Shown: positions 15,789-25,082 of the stretch, piece by piece
Layout: the number at the start of each line of letters is the position of its first letter
Position numbering within the stretch: position 1 is the stretch's first letter
Assembly: GCF_003952165.1 (NCBI RefSeq)
Contig: NZ_RXFT01000001.1
Span: 434,001 to 498,000, forward strand
DNA from: Variovorax guangxiensis
Lineage (GTDB): Bacteria; Pseudomonadota; Gammaproteobacteria; Burkholderiales; Burkholderiaceae_C
Length of the DNA stretch: 64,000 nucleotides
Direction: 5' to 3'
The notes under the pieces: model-generated
What the model was told of the DNA's origin: nothing
Seen by the model: the letters and a program-made list of their open reading frames with translations, nothing else
Databases searched by the model: none
Program-made: the position numbers and the translations under genes

Positions 15789-18080
15789 TCAGCTCGCCCG
15801 GGCCGTCAGCCACTTGTCGGAAGTCAGGGGCACGCCGACGATGCGGATTTCGCCGATGCTTCCAAGGAAGCCCGTGGACATGTTCCCGGCCCATTGCCCG
15901 CAGCCGATGGCGAGTTGCTGCGTCGGGGCGACGTACTGGATGCCCTGCATGTTCGTGTTGTTGCGCAGCACGGGCGCTCCCTCCACGTACATGGTGGTCG
16001 CATACGAAGCCGCGGGATCGTTGACGATGGCAACGTGCAGCCATTGGCCGGCCGATACGCCGCCCGACCAGCAGGTGAGGTTGGTTGCCTGGTTCACGGG
16101 AGCGACCTCCCATTGGAATTCCATCAGGTTCGAGAAGGCGAACATCAGGGCGCAGTCGCCATCGTCCGAGGCGAAGCCGGGCAGGTTCGAGCGTGCCCCC
16201 AGGCGATACAGGATGCCCATCCATCCATTCTTCGTCGCGTCGAAGCCGGCGTCGATGTACACGAACGCTTCGATGGTGTAGCCCTTGGCGAAGGTCTCCA
16301 CGTTCAGTGCCGAATTCGCGTCGGTCGTGAAGTAGGAGAACCTGGTCTTGGTGGCGTTCAGGAAGCGCAGGCTGCCGGGCGCGGCCGACAGCGGGTGATG
16401 GCTCTTCGACCAGACCAGGTCGCCGGACTGCCCCGCCCACGTGTTCACCGAGACGGGGTTCTTGCCTCCCGGGGAAACGTCCTGGATCTGCTGCCCAGGC
16501 TGATAGGGAAAGAGATCTCCCTCGGCCGCCGCCGCATTGAAGAAGCGCCAGTGGGCGAGCGTGTTGTCGACCTTCGGATAGTCGTCGGGGCCGGAAGGAA
16601 GCGCGGCCGCCTTCTGCGGGGGCTGGCTGTAGTTCGTCAGGATGAGCTTCTTCGCCACGTCCGTCAGGCTGCTGTCCGACGAACCGTCGGGCACCGAGAA
16701 ATCCGGATTGAAGGAGGCGAATCTCTTGACGAAGTCCATGTCCAGCGCGAAGGACTGGTTCGAATCCGATAGCCATGCGGCGTCGAACTCGTTGAGCGTT
16801 GCGGCTGGCTTCAGGGGCACCCACGGGGAGAACGAGCTGGCGATGATCTTCCTGTTGGTCAGGTCGAACTCGAACATGCGCATGAGGCCGTTGCCGCCCA
16901 TGTAGGCCATCTGGTAGTCCACCACCATCAGGTGCACGTCGTTGCCGCGGGAGTTCTTCTTCGTGCTGGTGCACGAGCCGTGGTAGTGGCCGCTGACGGC
17001 CATGAAGATCTGGTCGTTGTCCTTGATCAGCTTGTCCCACATGTAGTTCGAGTAGGCGGTGTCCGCGGCGGTCTTGCCGTCGCTGCCGATGCCGACCAGC
17101 TGGTGATTGACGAGGATGACCGGGGTCGTCTTGTTGGACTGGATGACCTGGTTGGCCCAGCCGATCGCGTCGTCCGACGCCCGCCACGACATCGACAGCA
17201 CCAGGAACCTGTTTCCCTCGGCTTCGAAGACGTGGTACTCGTGAAAGCCCGATGAGTGCCTTCCTCCGAAGGTGGCCTGCCGCTTCGCGCGCTCCGGGGG
17301 AAACACCTGCAGGTAGGGCTCGAACAGGCCGACGCGGTGGCTGCCTCCGTCCTGGTAGCCGTCGTTGTTGGCGAAACCGGTGACCCCCACGCCCCAGTCG
17401 GGACCCCACTGCATGTCGGAATCGATGGCTCCCACGTCGTGGTTGCCCGCGCAGATGGAGTAAGGGCACCTGGCCGCCTCCAGCACCTGCATCGCCTGGC
17501 TCGCGAGTTCCCATTCCTTCGTGACCTGTCCGTTGCCGATCTGGCCGTTGCCCACGAGATCGGTGGAGGCGCTCCAGGGCGACGAGCCTTCCGATGTGTA
17601 GTACCACGACTGATCGACGATATCGCCCAGATGCATGGTGAACGGCATCTTCAGCAGCCTGGCGTTCTGGGCAATCCACTGCGTCTGGGTCTTGAAGGGG
17701 TTGTCGTATTTCGGGTCGATGCCCGAGTAAAGCTTCTGGTAGAGCTCGCCCATCTTTTCCGATGCATAGCGCGGATAGAACTGGGTATCGGGAAGCACCG
17801 AGATCGTGAAGCTCGAAATCTTTTGGGCAGTGACGCCCTGGCTCGCCGGCGGCGGCGCGCCGGTGGGCGATCCGGCTGTCGAAGGCCCGTTCGTCCCTGC
17901 CACCGGGAACGCCCCGGCACCGGCGCCACTGCCGCCGCCGCACCCGGGCAGCGCGACCGCGAGTCCCGTGACCGAGCCCGCCAGCATCAGCTTCAGCAAT
18001 TCCCGGCGCCTGTTCTCCGGAACGGAAGCCAATTGAGCCAAGTCGATTTTTTCTTCATTGGAAAGAGTCTGCTTTTTCAT
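15789..18080 (-). CDS. Exported metallophosphoesterase with C-terminal LamG-like domain
   Basis: 763 residues. The N-terminus has RRRELLKLMLAGS, a hydrophobic stretch and GCGGG, indicating a Tat-like lipoprotein signal. The calcineurin-type phosphoesterase core (about 85-420) shows LPDTQF, LHLGDIVD-like MHLGDIVDQ, AGNHDVG and SGHYHG, the expected dimetal ligands. After a linker, the C-terminal 230 residues look like a LamG/concanavalin beta-sandwich, probably for glycan or surface binding. Likely a periplasmic or surface phosphodiesterase/phosphatase for scavenging phosphate. It is divergent from another phosphoesterase across an AT-rich spacer. No Shine-Dalgarno is visible before the ATG. 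Confidence 0.85.
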   Translation of the reverse strand: MKKQTLSNEEKIDLAQLASVPENRRRELLKLMLAGSVTGLAVALPGCGGGSGAGAGAFPVAGTNGPSTAGSPTGAPPPASQGVTAQKISSFTISVLPDTQFYPRYASEKMGELYQKLYSGIDPKYDNPFKTQTQWIAQNARLLKMPFTMHLGDIVDQSWYYTSEGSSPWSASTDLVGNGQIGNGQVTKEWELASQAMQVLEAARCPYSICAGNHDVGAIDSDMQWGPDWGVGVTGFANNDGYQDGGSHRVGLFEPYLQVFPPERAKRQATFGGRHSSGFHEYHVFEAEGNRFLVLSMSWRASDDAIGWANQVIQSNKTTPVILVNHQLVGIGSDGKTAADTAYSNYMWDKLIKDNDQIFMAVSGHYHGSCTSTKKNSRGNDVHLMVVDYQMAYMGGNGLMRMFEFDLTNRKIIASSFSPWVPLKPAATLNEFDAAWLSDSNQSFALDMDFVKRFASFNPDFSVPDGSSDSSLTDVAKKLILTNYSQPPQKAAALPSGPDDYPKVDNTLAHWRFFNAAAAEGDLFPYQPGQQIQDVSPGGKNPVSVNTWAGQSGDLVWSKSHHPLSAAPGSLRFLNATKTRFSYFTTDANSALNVETFAKGYTIEAFVYIDAGFDATKNGWMGILYRLGARSNLPGFASDDGDCALMFAFSNLMEFQWEVAPVNQATNLTCWSGGVSAGQWLHVAIVNDPAASYATTMYVEGAPVLRNNTNMQGIQYVAPTQQLAIGCGQWAGNMSTGFLGSIGEIRIVGVPLTSDKWLTARAS

Positions 18081-18640
18081 GGTATTTAAATTCGTAGTGC
18101 ATCAAATTCTTTTCTGAAATTGCCGGCAACTTCGGAAAGCGCAGACTCTATGCATTGAATATGATGTTCTCGTGAATTTATTGCCGCGAAAAATGCAGGT
18201 ATTCCTTCCTCATTGCATCGATAAACAAGGCAATCAATTTTCCGGGTGGCCTGGAAATTTCAATGGGACGTCGATTTGCCGGAATTGCATCGATGTGTCC
18301 GGCCGCTGGGCGCCGTGCCTCGTCGACTTGGGCTCGCACGGAGCGCCGTCACGGACGCCCGGGCTGTTGTCGCCGGGGTTTGCTTTCAAAACTCTTTCAA
18401 CGGGTATTGCTAATTTTCTTCTAATTCTGAAGTCAGTCTGTGGTCAGGTTTATTTGAGCGGGAATTCGATTGATCTGTTTTTCGAGGTATTGGCGGTGCA
18501 CTGGCGGAAATTGACACATAAATGTCACCGGCCATTTCTACATTCCTCCCTGATCCGCGCTTTCTTAATGGGAAAGCAGCATCTCCCAAGTTTTCTCTCG
18601 CAGCTTGCTCAAAACCATCAATAACTCACTGCCCCACGAT
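18081..18640. other. AT-rich divergent regulatory region
   Basis: 560 bp between two outward-facing phosphoesterase genes, clearly lower in GC than either. I see no believable gene: a 150-codon frame at 18172 has odd composition and no ribosome site. A Pho-box-like element at 18511-18528 with a TACATT at 18539-18544 could drive the plus-strand operon. I found no Pho box oriented toward the minus-strand gene. Confidence 0.6.
18511..18528 (+). promoter_or_regulatory. Candidate Pho box
   Basis: TTGACAC-ATAA-ATGTCAC has the 7-4-7 direct-repeat layout of PhoB sites and agrees at 12 of 18 positions with the E. coli phoA box. A TACATT hexamer starts 10 nt after it, the usual distance to the -10. 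It lies 113 bp before the phosphoesterase start. Confidence 0.55.
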
Positions 18641-21100
18641 ATGACGATATTCGACAAGAAAATCCTGCTTTCGTCCTTGACGACGGTCGCGGCCTGCGTG
18701 CTCGCCGCCTGCGGAGGAGGTGGCGGCGGAAGCAGCGGCTTCTTCCCGATCGCCACCCCGCCCACCAGCACGACGGGCGCCACTCCCACGACCTTCAGCG
18801 GCGTGGTCGCGGCCAGCGGCTATGTGCCGGGCAGCAGCACGGGCAATCCGACGCTCAAGGCCGGCTACTACCAGAAGGCAACGGTCTTCGTCGATGCCAA
18901 CGGCAACGGCGTGCTCGACAGCGGCGAAGCCTCGACCGTCACCGACGCGAGCGGCAAGTTCACGCTGACGACCACCCAGACCGGGCAGCTGGTGGCCGAC
19001 ATCGGCGCCTCCGCGATCAACACCGCGACCGGCGCGGCCGCGGGCAGCCACCTGATCCTGCGCGCTTCGGCTGCCCAGGTCGCCGACCAGGGCACGGACA
19101 AGATCGTCATCAGCCCGATGTCGAGCGAGGCCCAGCGCCTCGTGGAAGCCAACGGCAGCAGCTACGCGGCCGAGAAGGCCAACCTCGTCGCCCGTCTCAA
19201 CGGGCCGGCCTTCAACCTCGGTACGGCCGCTTTCACCGATCCGCTGGCGGACGTCAACACGCTGAGCGGCGCCACCCAGTACGCGGCGCTGTATGAGGAC
19301 AACCAGCTGACCAACCGCTACACCTACGCGACGGCCAAGCTCGACCGCAAGGACCTGTTCCCCGACAACCTGGCCGTCGCGGGCGGCGACCCGCGCCTCG
19401 TCGGCCTGTCGGGCGTGACGCTCACCAACAGGGACGGCAGCCAGGCCACTCCCACGTTGCCCTCGCAGAAGCAGGCGCCCATCACCTTCGCGCAGGCGCA
19501 GCAGGCGGCCTTCAATGTGGAAGGCGTTCCGGCCTACGACAACATCTTCATCATCGTCGAGGAGAACAAGTCGACCGACGTGATCGTCGGCAATCCGCGC
19601 GCGGCGAACATCAACTACATCCTGAACAACTACAACCAGCTCAAGACGTACTACTCGACCGGCAATCCGTCCGAGCCCAACTACACCGCGCTGGGCGGCG
19701 GCGACGACTTCGGCATCCACGACGACAACTGGTTCGGCTGTGGCGCCGCCGCCCCCTACGACATCAAGGACGTTGCATTCGCCGGCGGAACGGCCTCCGA
19801 CGGCCAGGTCATGCCCATGCAGGGCGCACTCCCGCCGGCGACCCCACAAGCTCGCTCCCAGTACGTCCCGGCGGACACGACCTGCGGCGACCACCCGACC
19901 GGGGGCACCGTGCACAACGTCCCGGGCAGCAATCTGTTCACGGCGATGTCCAAGGCGGGCCTCACCATCCGCACCTACAGCGAGTCGATGAACCCCGGCC
20001 AGGACGTGCGCGCCGACAGCATCCTGGACAACTCCGTCACCGCCACCTACGACTCCAGCAAGCTCAAGGGCGCCACCAACCTCGACGGCTCGGCACCGCC
20101 AACCCTGGTCGGCTCGCCCAGTTTCCCCGCGCAAGGCGGCCTCTACAAGGTCAAGCACGGTCCCTCGATCGCCTTCCAGGGCGCGCGCAGCCTGCCCGAT
20201 TTCGTGGCCAACAACCGCACCATCTTCGGCACGCAGTACCAGGAAGCGGACTGGCTCAATTCGTCGATCTACCCGGTTCCGAAAGGCTGGATCTACGACC
20301 AGTTCGGCAAGGACCTGGACGTCGGTGACGTGGGCAACATCAACTTCATCGTTCCGGACCAGTGCGACGACATGCATGGCGTTGGCAAGGACACCAGCTG
20401 CGCGAACACCAACAACGACGGCCAGGCCGCCGGCACCACGCGCGCCGACATCTACCTGGGCATGGTGATCAACAAGATCCGGAGTTCGGCGCTGTGGAAG
20501 AACCCGCAGAAGCGCGTCGCGATCGTCGTGATGTACGACGAAGGCGAAGGCGGCAGCAATGGCTCCTGCTGCGGCTGGAACGCGGGTGGCCCGAACTCGG
20601 GCGCGGCGCCGGTGACCGTGGATGCAAGCGGCAAGGCGACGGCCACCACGCCGCCGCCCAACTATGCGGGGGGCAACTTCGGCCACGGCAACTCGATCTT
20701 CGGCATCATGACCAACCAGCAGGACGTCGGCACGGCGAAGAAGCAGGTGGCGGACAGCGACTCGTACAGCCACTTCTCGTTCCTGCGCACCCTGCAGGAC
20801 ATGTTCCAGATCGCCGACCCGGCCGTGGATGCGTCGTACCTGAACCGCACCAAATACACGGAAGCGTTCATCACGGCCAACATCCTTGCATTGCCGGAAT
20901 ACCAGGGCAGCGCGGACACGCACTTCGACTCGGTGCGGCCGATCAACCATGCCTACGTGATCCCGGCCAACTACACCCAGAAGCTGTACGCGAACGACAT
21001 CGTAGGTGTGCAGGACCCCGTCACAGGCAAGCTGGAAGGCCAGATCACTCCTCAGGTCGGTCCTGATACGAGCCAGAACAACGTCTGGGCAACCAGGTAG
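18641..21100 (+). CDS. Surface/periplasmic phosphoesterase family lipoprotein (PF04185-like)
   Basis: 819 residues. Lipoprotein signal with VLAAC lipobox near residue 24, then a Gly-rich spacer, an N-terminal beta domain with VDANGNGVLDSGE (calcium-binding-like loop), and the phosphoesterase domain from about 290. Its motifs match acid phosphatase/phospholipase C relatives: FIIVEENKSTDVIVG, NPSEPNYTALGGG, VMYDEGEGG, FGHGNSIFGI and HFSFLRTLQDMFQI. The likely role is release of phosphate from organic esters outside the inner membrane. Start at 18641 keeps the signal peptide; the upstream extension does not. Candidate Pho box upstream; first gene of a run ending near 24.9 kb. Confidence 0.85.
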   Translation: MTIFDKKILLSSLTTVAACVLAACGGGGGGSSGFFPIATPPTSTTGATPTTFSGVVAASGYVPGSSTGNPTLKAGYYQKATVFVDANGNGVLDSGEASTVTDASGKFTLTTTQTGQLVADIGASAINTATGAAAGSHLILRASAAQVADQGTDKIVISPMSSEAQRLVEANGSSYAAEKANLVARLNGPAFNLGTAAFTDPLADVNTLSGATQYAALYEDNQLTNRYTYATAKLDRKDLFPDNLAVAGGDPRLVGLSGVTLTNRDGSQATPTLPSQKQAPITFAQAQQAAFNVEGVPAYDNIFIIVEENKSTDVIVGNPRAANINYILNNYNQLKTYYSTGNPSEPNYTALGGGDDFGIHDDNWFGCGAAAPYDIKDVAFAGGTASDGQVMPMQGALPPATPQARSQYVPADTTCGDHPTGGTVHNVPGSNLFTAMSKAGLTIRTYSESMNPGQDVRADSILDNSVTATYDSSKLKGATNLDGSAPPTLVGSPSFPAQGGLYKVKHGPSIAFQGARSLPDFVANNRTIFGTQYQEADWLNSSIYPVPKGWIYDQFGKDLDVGDVGNINFIVPDQCDDMHGVGKDTSCANTNNDGQAAGTTRADIYLGMVINKIRSSALWKNPQKRVAIVVMYDEGEGGSNGSCCGWNAGGPNSGAAPVTVDASGKATATTPPPNYAGGNFGHGNSIFGIMTNQQDVGTAKKQVADSDSYSHFSFLRTLQDMFQIADPAVDASYLNRTKYTEAFITANILALPEYQGSADTHFDSVRPINHAYVIPANYTQKLYANDIVGVQDPVTGKLEGQITPQVGPDTSQNNVWATR

Positions 21101-21226
21101 CCGGATTGCGGCAGCAAGCCCGGGGGGACGGTTGGAAGAGGTTTCTTCCGCCGTCCCGCAGGCTCCTCGAATCCCGCAAGGTGAGCAGGTCCGGCGCGAC
21201 TTGCCGCTCTTGGGGAACAACAGCGA

Positions 21227-22639
21227 ATGATGAATCCGGCAATGGAAAAAGTGGTCCCGCTCGCCATGGCGCTCTCGGTTGCGCTGTGGTGTCTCGTGGC
21301 CTGTGATGACAAGGGCGCGGCGATGGCGGGCAACACCGTCCCGCGCGCGGCTGCACTGAGCCCGGCGGCCCAGGTGGGGCAACTGGCCTTTTTCGACAAG
21401 AACCTGTCGGGTGGCCGGAACATGTCGTGCGCAAGCTGCCACGACCCGCAATACGCCTATGGCCCGCCGAACAGCATTTCAGTGCAGCTGGGCTCCGACG
21501 TCACAAAAATCGGCGCACGTGCCGTGCCTTCGCTGCGCTACAGCTCGGCGACGCCGCCCTACAGCGACGACGCACCCAACCCCGACGGAGTGACATCCAG
21601 CTCGCCGGGCGGCGGCCTCATGTGGGACGGCCGTGCGGCAACACTGGCGATACAGGCCGGCATGCCGCTGCTCAACCCGGTCGAGATGAACAACACCTCG
21701 AAGGAAGCTGTCGTGAAGGTGGTTCAGGCCAGCACCTATGCGGGCTTGTTCAAGCAGGCTTTCGGTGCCGATGTGTTCAACGACACCGATGCAGCCTTCA
21801 ACGCCCTGGGCGCCGCGATACAGGCGCTCGAGACGGAAGACCTGAGCTTCCACCCGTACAGCAGCAAGTACGACCTGTATGTCTTCAACAAGGCCGGCGG
21901 CACGCTGACGCCGGCCGAGCGGCGTGGCGAAGTGCTGTTCCACAGCAGCGCCGTCGCCAATTGTTCGGGCTGCCACTACACCGGCGCCAACTTCAACGGC
22001 AACACGGGCCTGATGACGGACTTCACCTACCAGGCCCTGGGTGCACCGCGCAACGACAGGTCGATTCCCAACAACCCGGATCCCATTCCGGCCAACGACG
22101 ATCCGAAGTACTTCGACATGGGACTGTGCGGCCCCTTCCGCACCGACCACATGCCCGCCACGCCGGATACGGCGAACCCTTACTGCGGCATGTTCAAGGT
22201 GCCGGTACTGCGCAACGTGGCGTCGCGAGGCGTTTTCTTCCACAACGGCGTGTTCCACTCGCTGGAGCAGGTCGTCAATTTCTACAACACGCGGGACACA
22301 AACCCGGAGTACTGGTATCCCGCCATCAACGACGGCAGCGGCGCGCCGCAGGCCAACCCGGCCTGGGCGCTGCAGCCCACGCACGCGCCGGGTGCGACGC
22401 TCGACAAGTACAACGACCTGCCGCAATCGCAGCACGGCAGCCTCGACGAGGAAGTGCCGCTGGGCACCGGCGAGGGCGGCGAAAAGACCCTTGCCAGCGG
22501 CACGCGCCCGCGCCAGCCTGGCTCCGCCCCGGCGATGACGCAGCAGCAGATCGCCGACCTGGTCTGCTTCCTGGGCACGCTGAGCGATGGCTATCAGCCG
22601 TCCGCCAGGGCATCGGCCGCCGACAGGTGCACGAAATGA
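21227..22639 (+). CDS. Di-haem cytochrome c peroxidase / MauG family lipoprotein
   Basis: 470 residues. Lipoprotein-type signal (LWCLVAC near residue 26), then two CxxCH haem sites, CASCH near residue 66 and CSGCH near residue 245, as in the CcpA/MauG family. These proteins reduce H2O2 or carry out oxidative maturation in the periplasm. VLRNVASRGVFFHNGVFHSLEQVV is a family signature near residue 325. It overlaps the following lipoprotein gene by 4 bp (ATGA), so the two are translationally coupled. Its place behind a phosphoesterase is unusual; the biochemical link is not evident. Confidence 0.85.
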   Translation: MMNPAMEKVVPLAMALSVALWCLVACDDKGAAMAGNTVPRAAALSPAAQVGQLAFFDKNLSGGRNMSCASCHDPQYAYGPPNSISVQLGSDVTKIGARAVPSLRYSSATPPYSDDAPNPDGVTSSSPGGGLMWDGRAATLAIQAGMPLLNPVEMNNTSKEAVVKVVQASTYAGLFKQAFGADVFNDTDAAFNALGAAIQALETEDLSFHPYSSKYDLYVFNKAGGTLTPAERRGEVLFHSSAVANCSGCHYTGANFNGNTGLMTDFTYQALGAPRNDRSIPNNPDPIPANDDPKYFDMGLCGPFRTDHMPATPDTANPYCGMFKVPVLRNVASRGVFFHNGVFHSLEQVVNFYNTRDTNPEYWYPAINDGSGAPQANPAWALQPTHAPGATLDKYNDLPQSQHGSLDEEVPLGTGEGGEKTLASGTRPRQPGSAPAMTQQQIADLVCFLGTLSDGYQPSARASAADRCTK

Positions 22640-23283
22640 AGGCCGATCGTCGAGCGATGCGCCGCCTCGGCGGCATCCAGGTCCTGCTGGCGATGCTGCT
22701 CGCGGTCTTCCTGGCCGGTTGCGACAACGAAGAGGCGCGCTTTCCGAGCCGAGACAACTTCACCGCGACAGCCAACGACTACCTCGCGCAGCGCGGCCAT
22801 GTGTGCCTGGCCAAGTACGCCTGGCCGATCACCGTGGCTGCCGGATCGCACGAGCCCGATGCGCAGCAGATGCCGGTGCTGGAGAAGCTGGGATTGGTAA
22901 GCGGCAAGGATGTCGTCGCCGCTCAGCCCCCGGCCCGCGAATACGCGCTGACCGAGGCGGGGCGCAAGTACTACCTGCAGGTGCCCGTGGTGATACGCAC
23001 GACGACGCAGACGATCACGCACCCGGCCGACTTCTGCGTGGCCACCCTGAGCCTGGATCGTCTGATCGGCTGGGATCCGCCGCAAACGCGCGATGGCCGC
23101 ACCGCGACCTCGCTGCTGTTCACCTACCGCATCGCGCCCGAGCCGTGGGCCTCGACGCCCGAAGTGCTGCAAGCCTTCCCGCTGCTGGCGCGTGCCATCC
23201 AGCGCGAGGGAACGATGCAGGTGCGCCTCGGCGTACACCTGACGCGCCACGGCTGGGTTGCCGACGAACTCGACGAGCACTGA
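22636..23283 (+). CDS. Lipoprotein, first of a tandem paralogous pair
   Basis: 215 residues with a clear lipobox (VFLAGC near residue 30). Mature part begins with acidic residues after the Cys. The conserved segment YLAQRGHVCLAKYAWPITV recurs in the next gene, and both have EYALTEAGRKYY/FDLTEAGRQFY and HPADFCVA/HASDFCVA, with matching Cys pairs. Start at 22636 overlaps the peroxidase stop. No known function; outer-membrane or inner-membrane anchored periplasmic protein. Confidence 0.75.
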   Translation: MKADRRAMRRLGGIQVLLAMLLAVFLAGCDNEEARFPSRDNFTATANDYLAQRGHVCLAKYAWPITVAAGSHEPDAQQMPVLEKLGLVSGKDVVAAQPPAREYALTEAGRKYYLQVPVVIRTTTQTITHPADFCVATLSLDRLIGWDPPQTRDGRTATSLLFTYRIAPEPWASTPEVLQAFPLLARAIQREGTMQVRLGVHLTRHGWVADELDEH

Positions 23284-23329
23284 GCCGGCGATTCGCCGCT
23301 GACATTCAAGAAAGCCAACCAGAAATCCC

Positions 23330-24001
23330 ATGAATCTCCGTTTCATCGAACCGAGCCTGCGCATCCTGAATTCGCTCAAGACCCTGGCGGGCCTCGCCGT
23401 CATCTGTGCACTGGCCGCGTGCAGTGCCGGCCGTGACGCCAATGCGCCCACCGCCGAGAATCTCGCCGCCCCGCTGGATGACTACCTCGCCCGGCGCGGC
23501 GACATCTGCCTTGCCATGTTCGACTGGCCGATCGACCTGACCGAAGCCGAAGCCGGCTCCGGTGCGCGCCACGCGGTCCAGTTTCCGGTGATGGAACAAC
23601 TGGGGCTGGTGCAGAGCACCATCGTCGCTGCACCGAAGAGCAAGGAAAATCCCGACGGTGCGATCAAGCGATTCGATCTGACCGAAGCCGGCCGCCAGTT
23701 CTACAAGCCGCATCCACACGCGAGCCATGGCACCGAACACGCCAGCGACTTCTGCGTGGCGCATCTCAGGCGCGAGAAGATCGTCGACGTCAAGGTCGAC
23801 GCCTCCGACGCACGGCATCCACTGGCGGTGGTCAGCTACACCTACCAGGTCGATACGGCGCCGTGGATGCGCAACGCCGACGCGCAGCGCGTGTTTCCGA
23901 TGATCACGCGCATCATGAACGGCGCGGGTGGCCCGCTGCAGCTGCGCCAGGGCTTCCGGCGCGACGACAGGGGCTGGGTCGCACAGATGGGGCCGGTCTG
24001 A
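23330..24001 (+). CDS. Lipoprotein, second of a tandem paralogous pair
   Basis: 223 residues, lipobox ALAACS near residue 31. It shares the pattern YLARRGDICLAMFDWPIDL, the LTEAGRQFY block and a C-terminal half ending in RDDRGWVAQMG with the preceding gene (RHGWVADEL there). This suggests duplication followed by divergence. Conserved Cys residues could form one disulfide per protein. Function unknown; operon with the di-haem peroxidase. Confidence 0.75.
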   Translation: MNLRFIEPSLRILNSLKTLAGLAVICALAACSAGRDANAPTAENLAAPLDDYLARRGDICLAMFDWPIDLTEAEAGSGARHAVQFPVMEQLGLVQSTIVAAPKSKENPDGAIKRFDLTEAGRQFYKPHPHASHGTEHASDFCVAHLRREKIVDVKVDASDARHPLAVVSYTYQVDTAPWMRNADAQRVFPMITRIMNGAGGPLQLRQGFRRDDRGWVAQMGPV

Positions 24002-24030
24002 GGCGCGGTACGGCGAACACACGGGTTCCC

Positions 24031-24918
24031 ATGAGCACCATCGTCCGCTTCTCGCCCGATCTGGGCCGCTGGCTCACGCACAACCTGGATGCGGGTCTTG
24101 CGCCGCAGGCGGTGTTGGCCACGATGCTGAAGCAGGGAATGAGCGAGCGGGCCGCGCACGCCATCGTCGCGGCGTTTGTCGATGCGCGGCGGCAGGGCGG
24201 GGCGATGCCGGACGGCGCCGTCGAACTTCCGGACGAAGCGTCGTCCAGGCCGGTGGCGCGGCTCGCGCCGGGCACTCGGATACTGGCCGCCGATCGCGAG
24301 ATCGTCGTGCATTCGCGCGGCGAAGATCCGGTCTTTGCCGTGCTGGGCAACGTGGTCGACGCCGAGGAGTGCAAGGCCGTCATCGAGATGGCGCGACCGC
24401 GGCTGAAGCCCTCCACCCTGGTCGACCCGATGAGCGGCCGCGACGTGGTGAGCGACAAGCGCGCAAGCTGGGGCATGTTCTTCCGTCCGGGCGAGAACGA
24501 CCTGGTCGCCCGTCTCGACCGGCGGCTCTCGGCGCTGATGAACCTTCCGCTGGAAAACGGCGAGGGACTGCAGGTGCTGCACTATCCGACCGGCGCCGGC
24601 AGCGAGCCTCATTACGACTACCTGGCACCCACCAACGCCGCCAATCGCGAATCCGTCGCGCGAAGCGGCCAGCGCGTGAGCACGCTGGTGACCTATCTCG
24701 ACGACGTGCCCGAAGGCGGCCAGACCGTCTTTCCGCAGCTCGGCCTCGCGGTATCGCCGATTCGCGGGAATGCCTGCTACTTCGAATATTGCGACGACCG
24801 CGGCCGCGTCGATGCGCGGTCTCTGCATGCGAGCGCGGCGGTGACCCGGGGGGACAAGTGGGTCATGACGAAATGGATGCGGGAGCGGCGGTTCGTGGCT
24901 GCAGGAGAGGGCGCTTGA
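24031..24918 (+). CDS. 2-oxoglutarate/Fe(II) oxygenase, prolyl 4-hydroxylase-like
   Basis: 295 residues. The C-terminal double-stranded beta-helix carries HYDYL (HxD iron ligands, about residue 194), a distal LHASAAV His near 270 and a K at the 2OG position (DKWVMTKWM), as in bacterial prolyl-4-hydroxylase relatives. The N-terminal 80 residues form a helical extension. It probably hydroxylates a protein or peptide; target unknown. The start at 24031 is the first in-frame ATG giving a sensible N-terminus. It lies 29 bp after the second lipoprotein, so it may be in the same operon. Confidence 0.82.
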   Translation: MSTIVRFSPDLGRWLTHNLDAGLAPQAVLATMLKQGMSERAAHAIVAAFVDARRQGGAMPDGAVELPDEASSRPVARLAPGTRILAADREIVVHSRGEDPVFAVLGNVVDAEECKAVIEMARPRLKPSTLVDPMSGRDVVSDKRASWGMFFRPGENDLVARLDRRLSALMNLPLENGEGLQVLHYPTGAGSEPHYDYLAPTNAANRESVARSGQRVSTLVTYLDDVPEGGQTVFPQLGLAVSPIRGNACYFEYCDDRGRVDARSLHASAAVTRGDKWVMTKWMRERRFVAAGEGA

Positions 24919-24984
24919 TGGCTCCGGGTGGGCTTCGGTCGACCAATAGCGCTCAGGGCGCTGGCGCCGCGAGCCCGTCGCATC

Positions 24985-25010
24985 AAAAAGAAAACCCGCC
25001 GAAGCGGGCT
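24985..25010 (-). terminator. Rho-independent terminator
   Basis: Minus strand: AGCCCGC-TTCG-GCGGGTT stem-loop (25010-24993) with a stable UUCG tetraloop, followed by a TTTTCTTTTT run (24994-24985). It ends the candidate small RNA and points away from the oxygenase gene. Confidence 0.85.
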
Positions 25011-25075
25011 AAATGAGCAGCCATAGGAGGAGGGTAGAGGGAGAGATTGGCTGCCCGGGTGCAGTGTAGCCCTTT
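24985..25075 (-). ncRNA. Candidate small RNA with CU-rich loop and intrinsic terminator
   Basis: On the minus strand a 7-bp stem (GCAGCCA/TGGCTGC, 25054-25048 with 25023-25017) encloses a 24-nt pyrimidine loop containing CCCTCCTCC, an anti-Shine-Dalgarno motif. This is followed at once by a canonical terminator. The 5' end is a guess; AATAAT at about 25100 on that strand may be the -10. No coding frame fits. Trans-acting RNAs with CCUCCUCCC loops are known from alphaproteobacteria (CcsR family); kinship is inferred only from shape. Confidence 0.5.
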
Positions 25076-25082
25076 TGTTTTC

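Noticed and set aside
18172..18624. 150-codon frame in the AT-rich divergent region
   Set aside because: No ribosome site, no family look, and it covers the probable promoter and Pho box.
18626..21451. 941-codon minus-strand frame opposite the phosphoesterase
   Set aside because: Val/Arg/His-rich antisense shadow of a gene with strong motifs.
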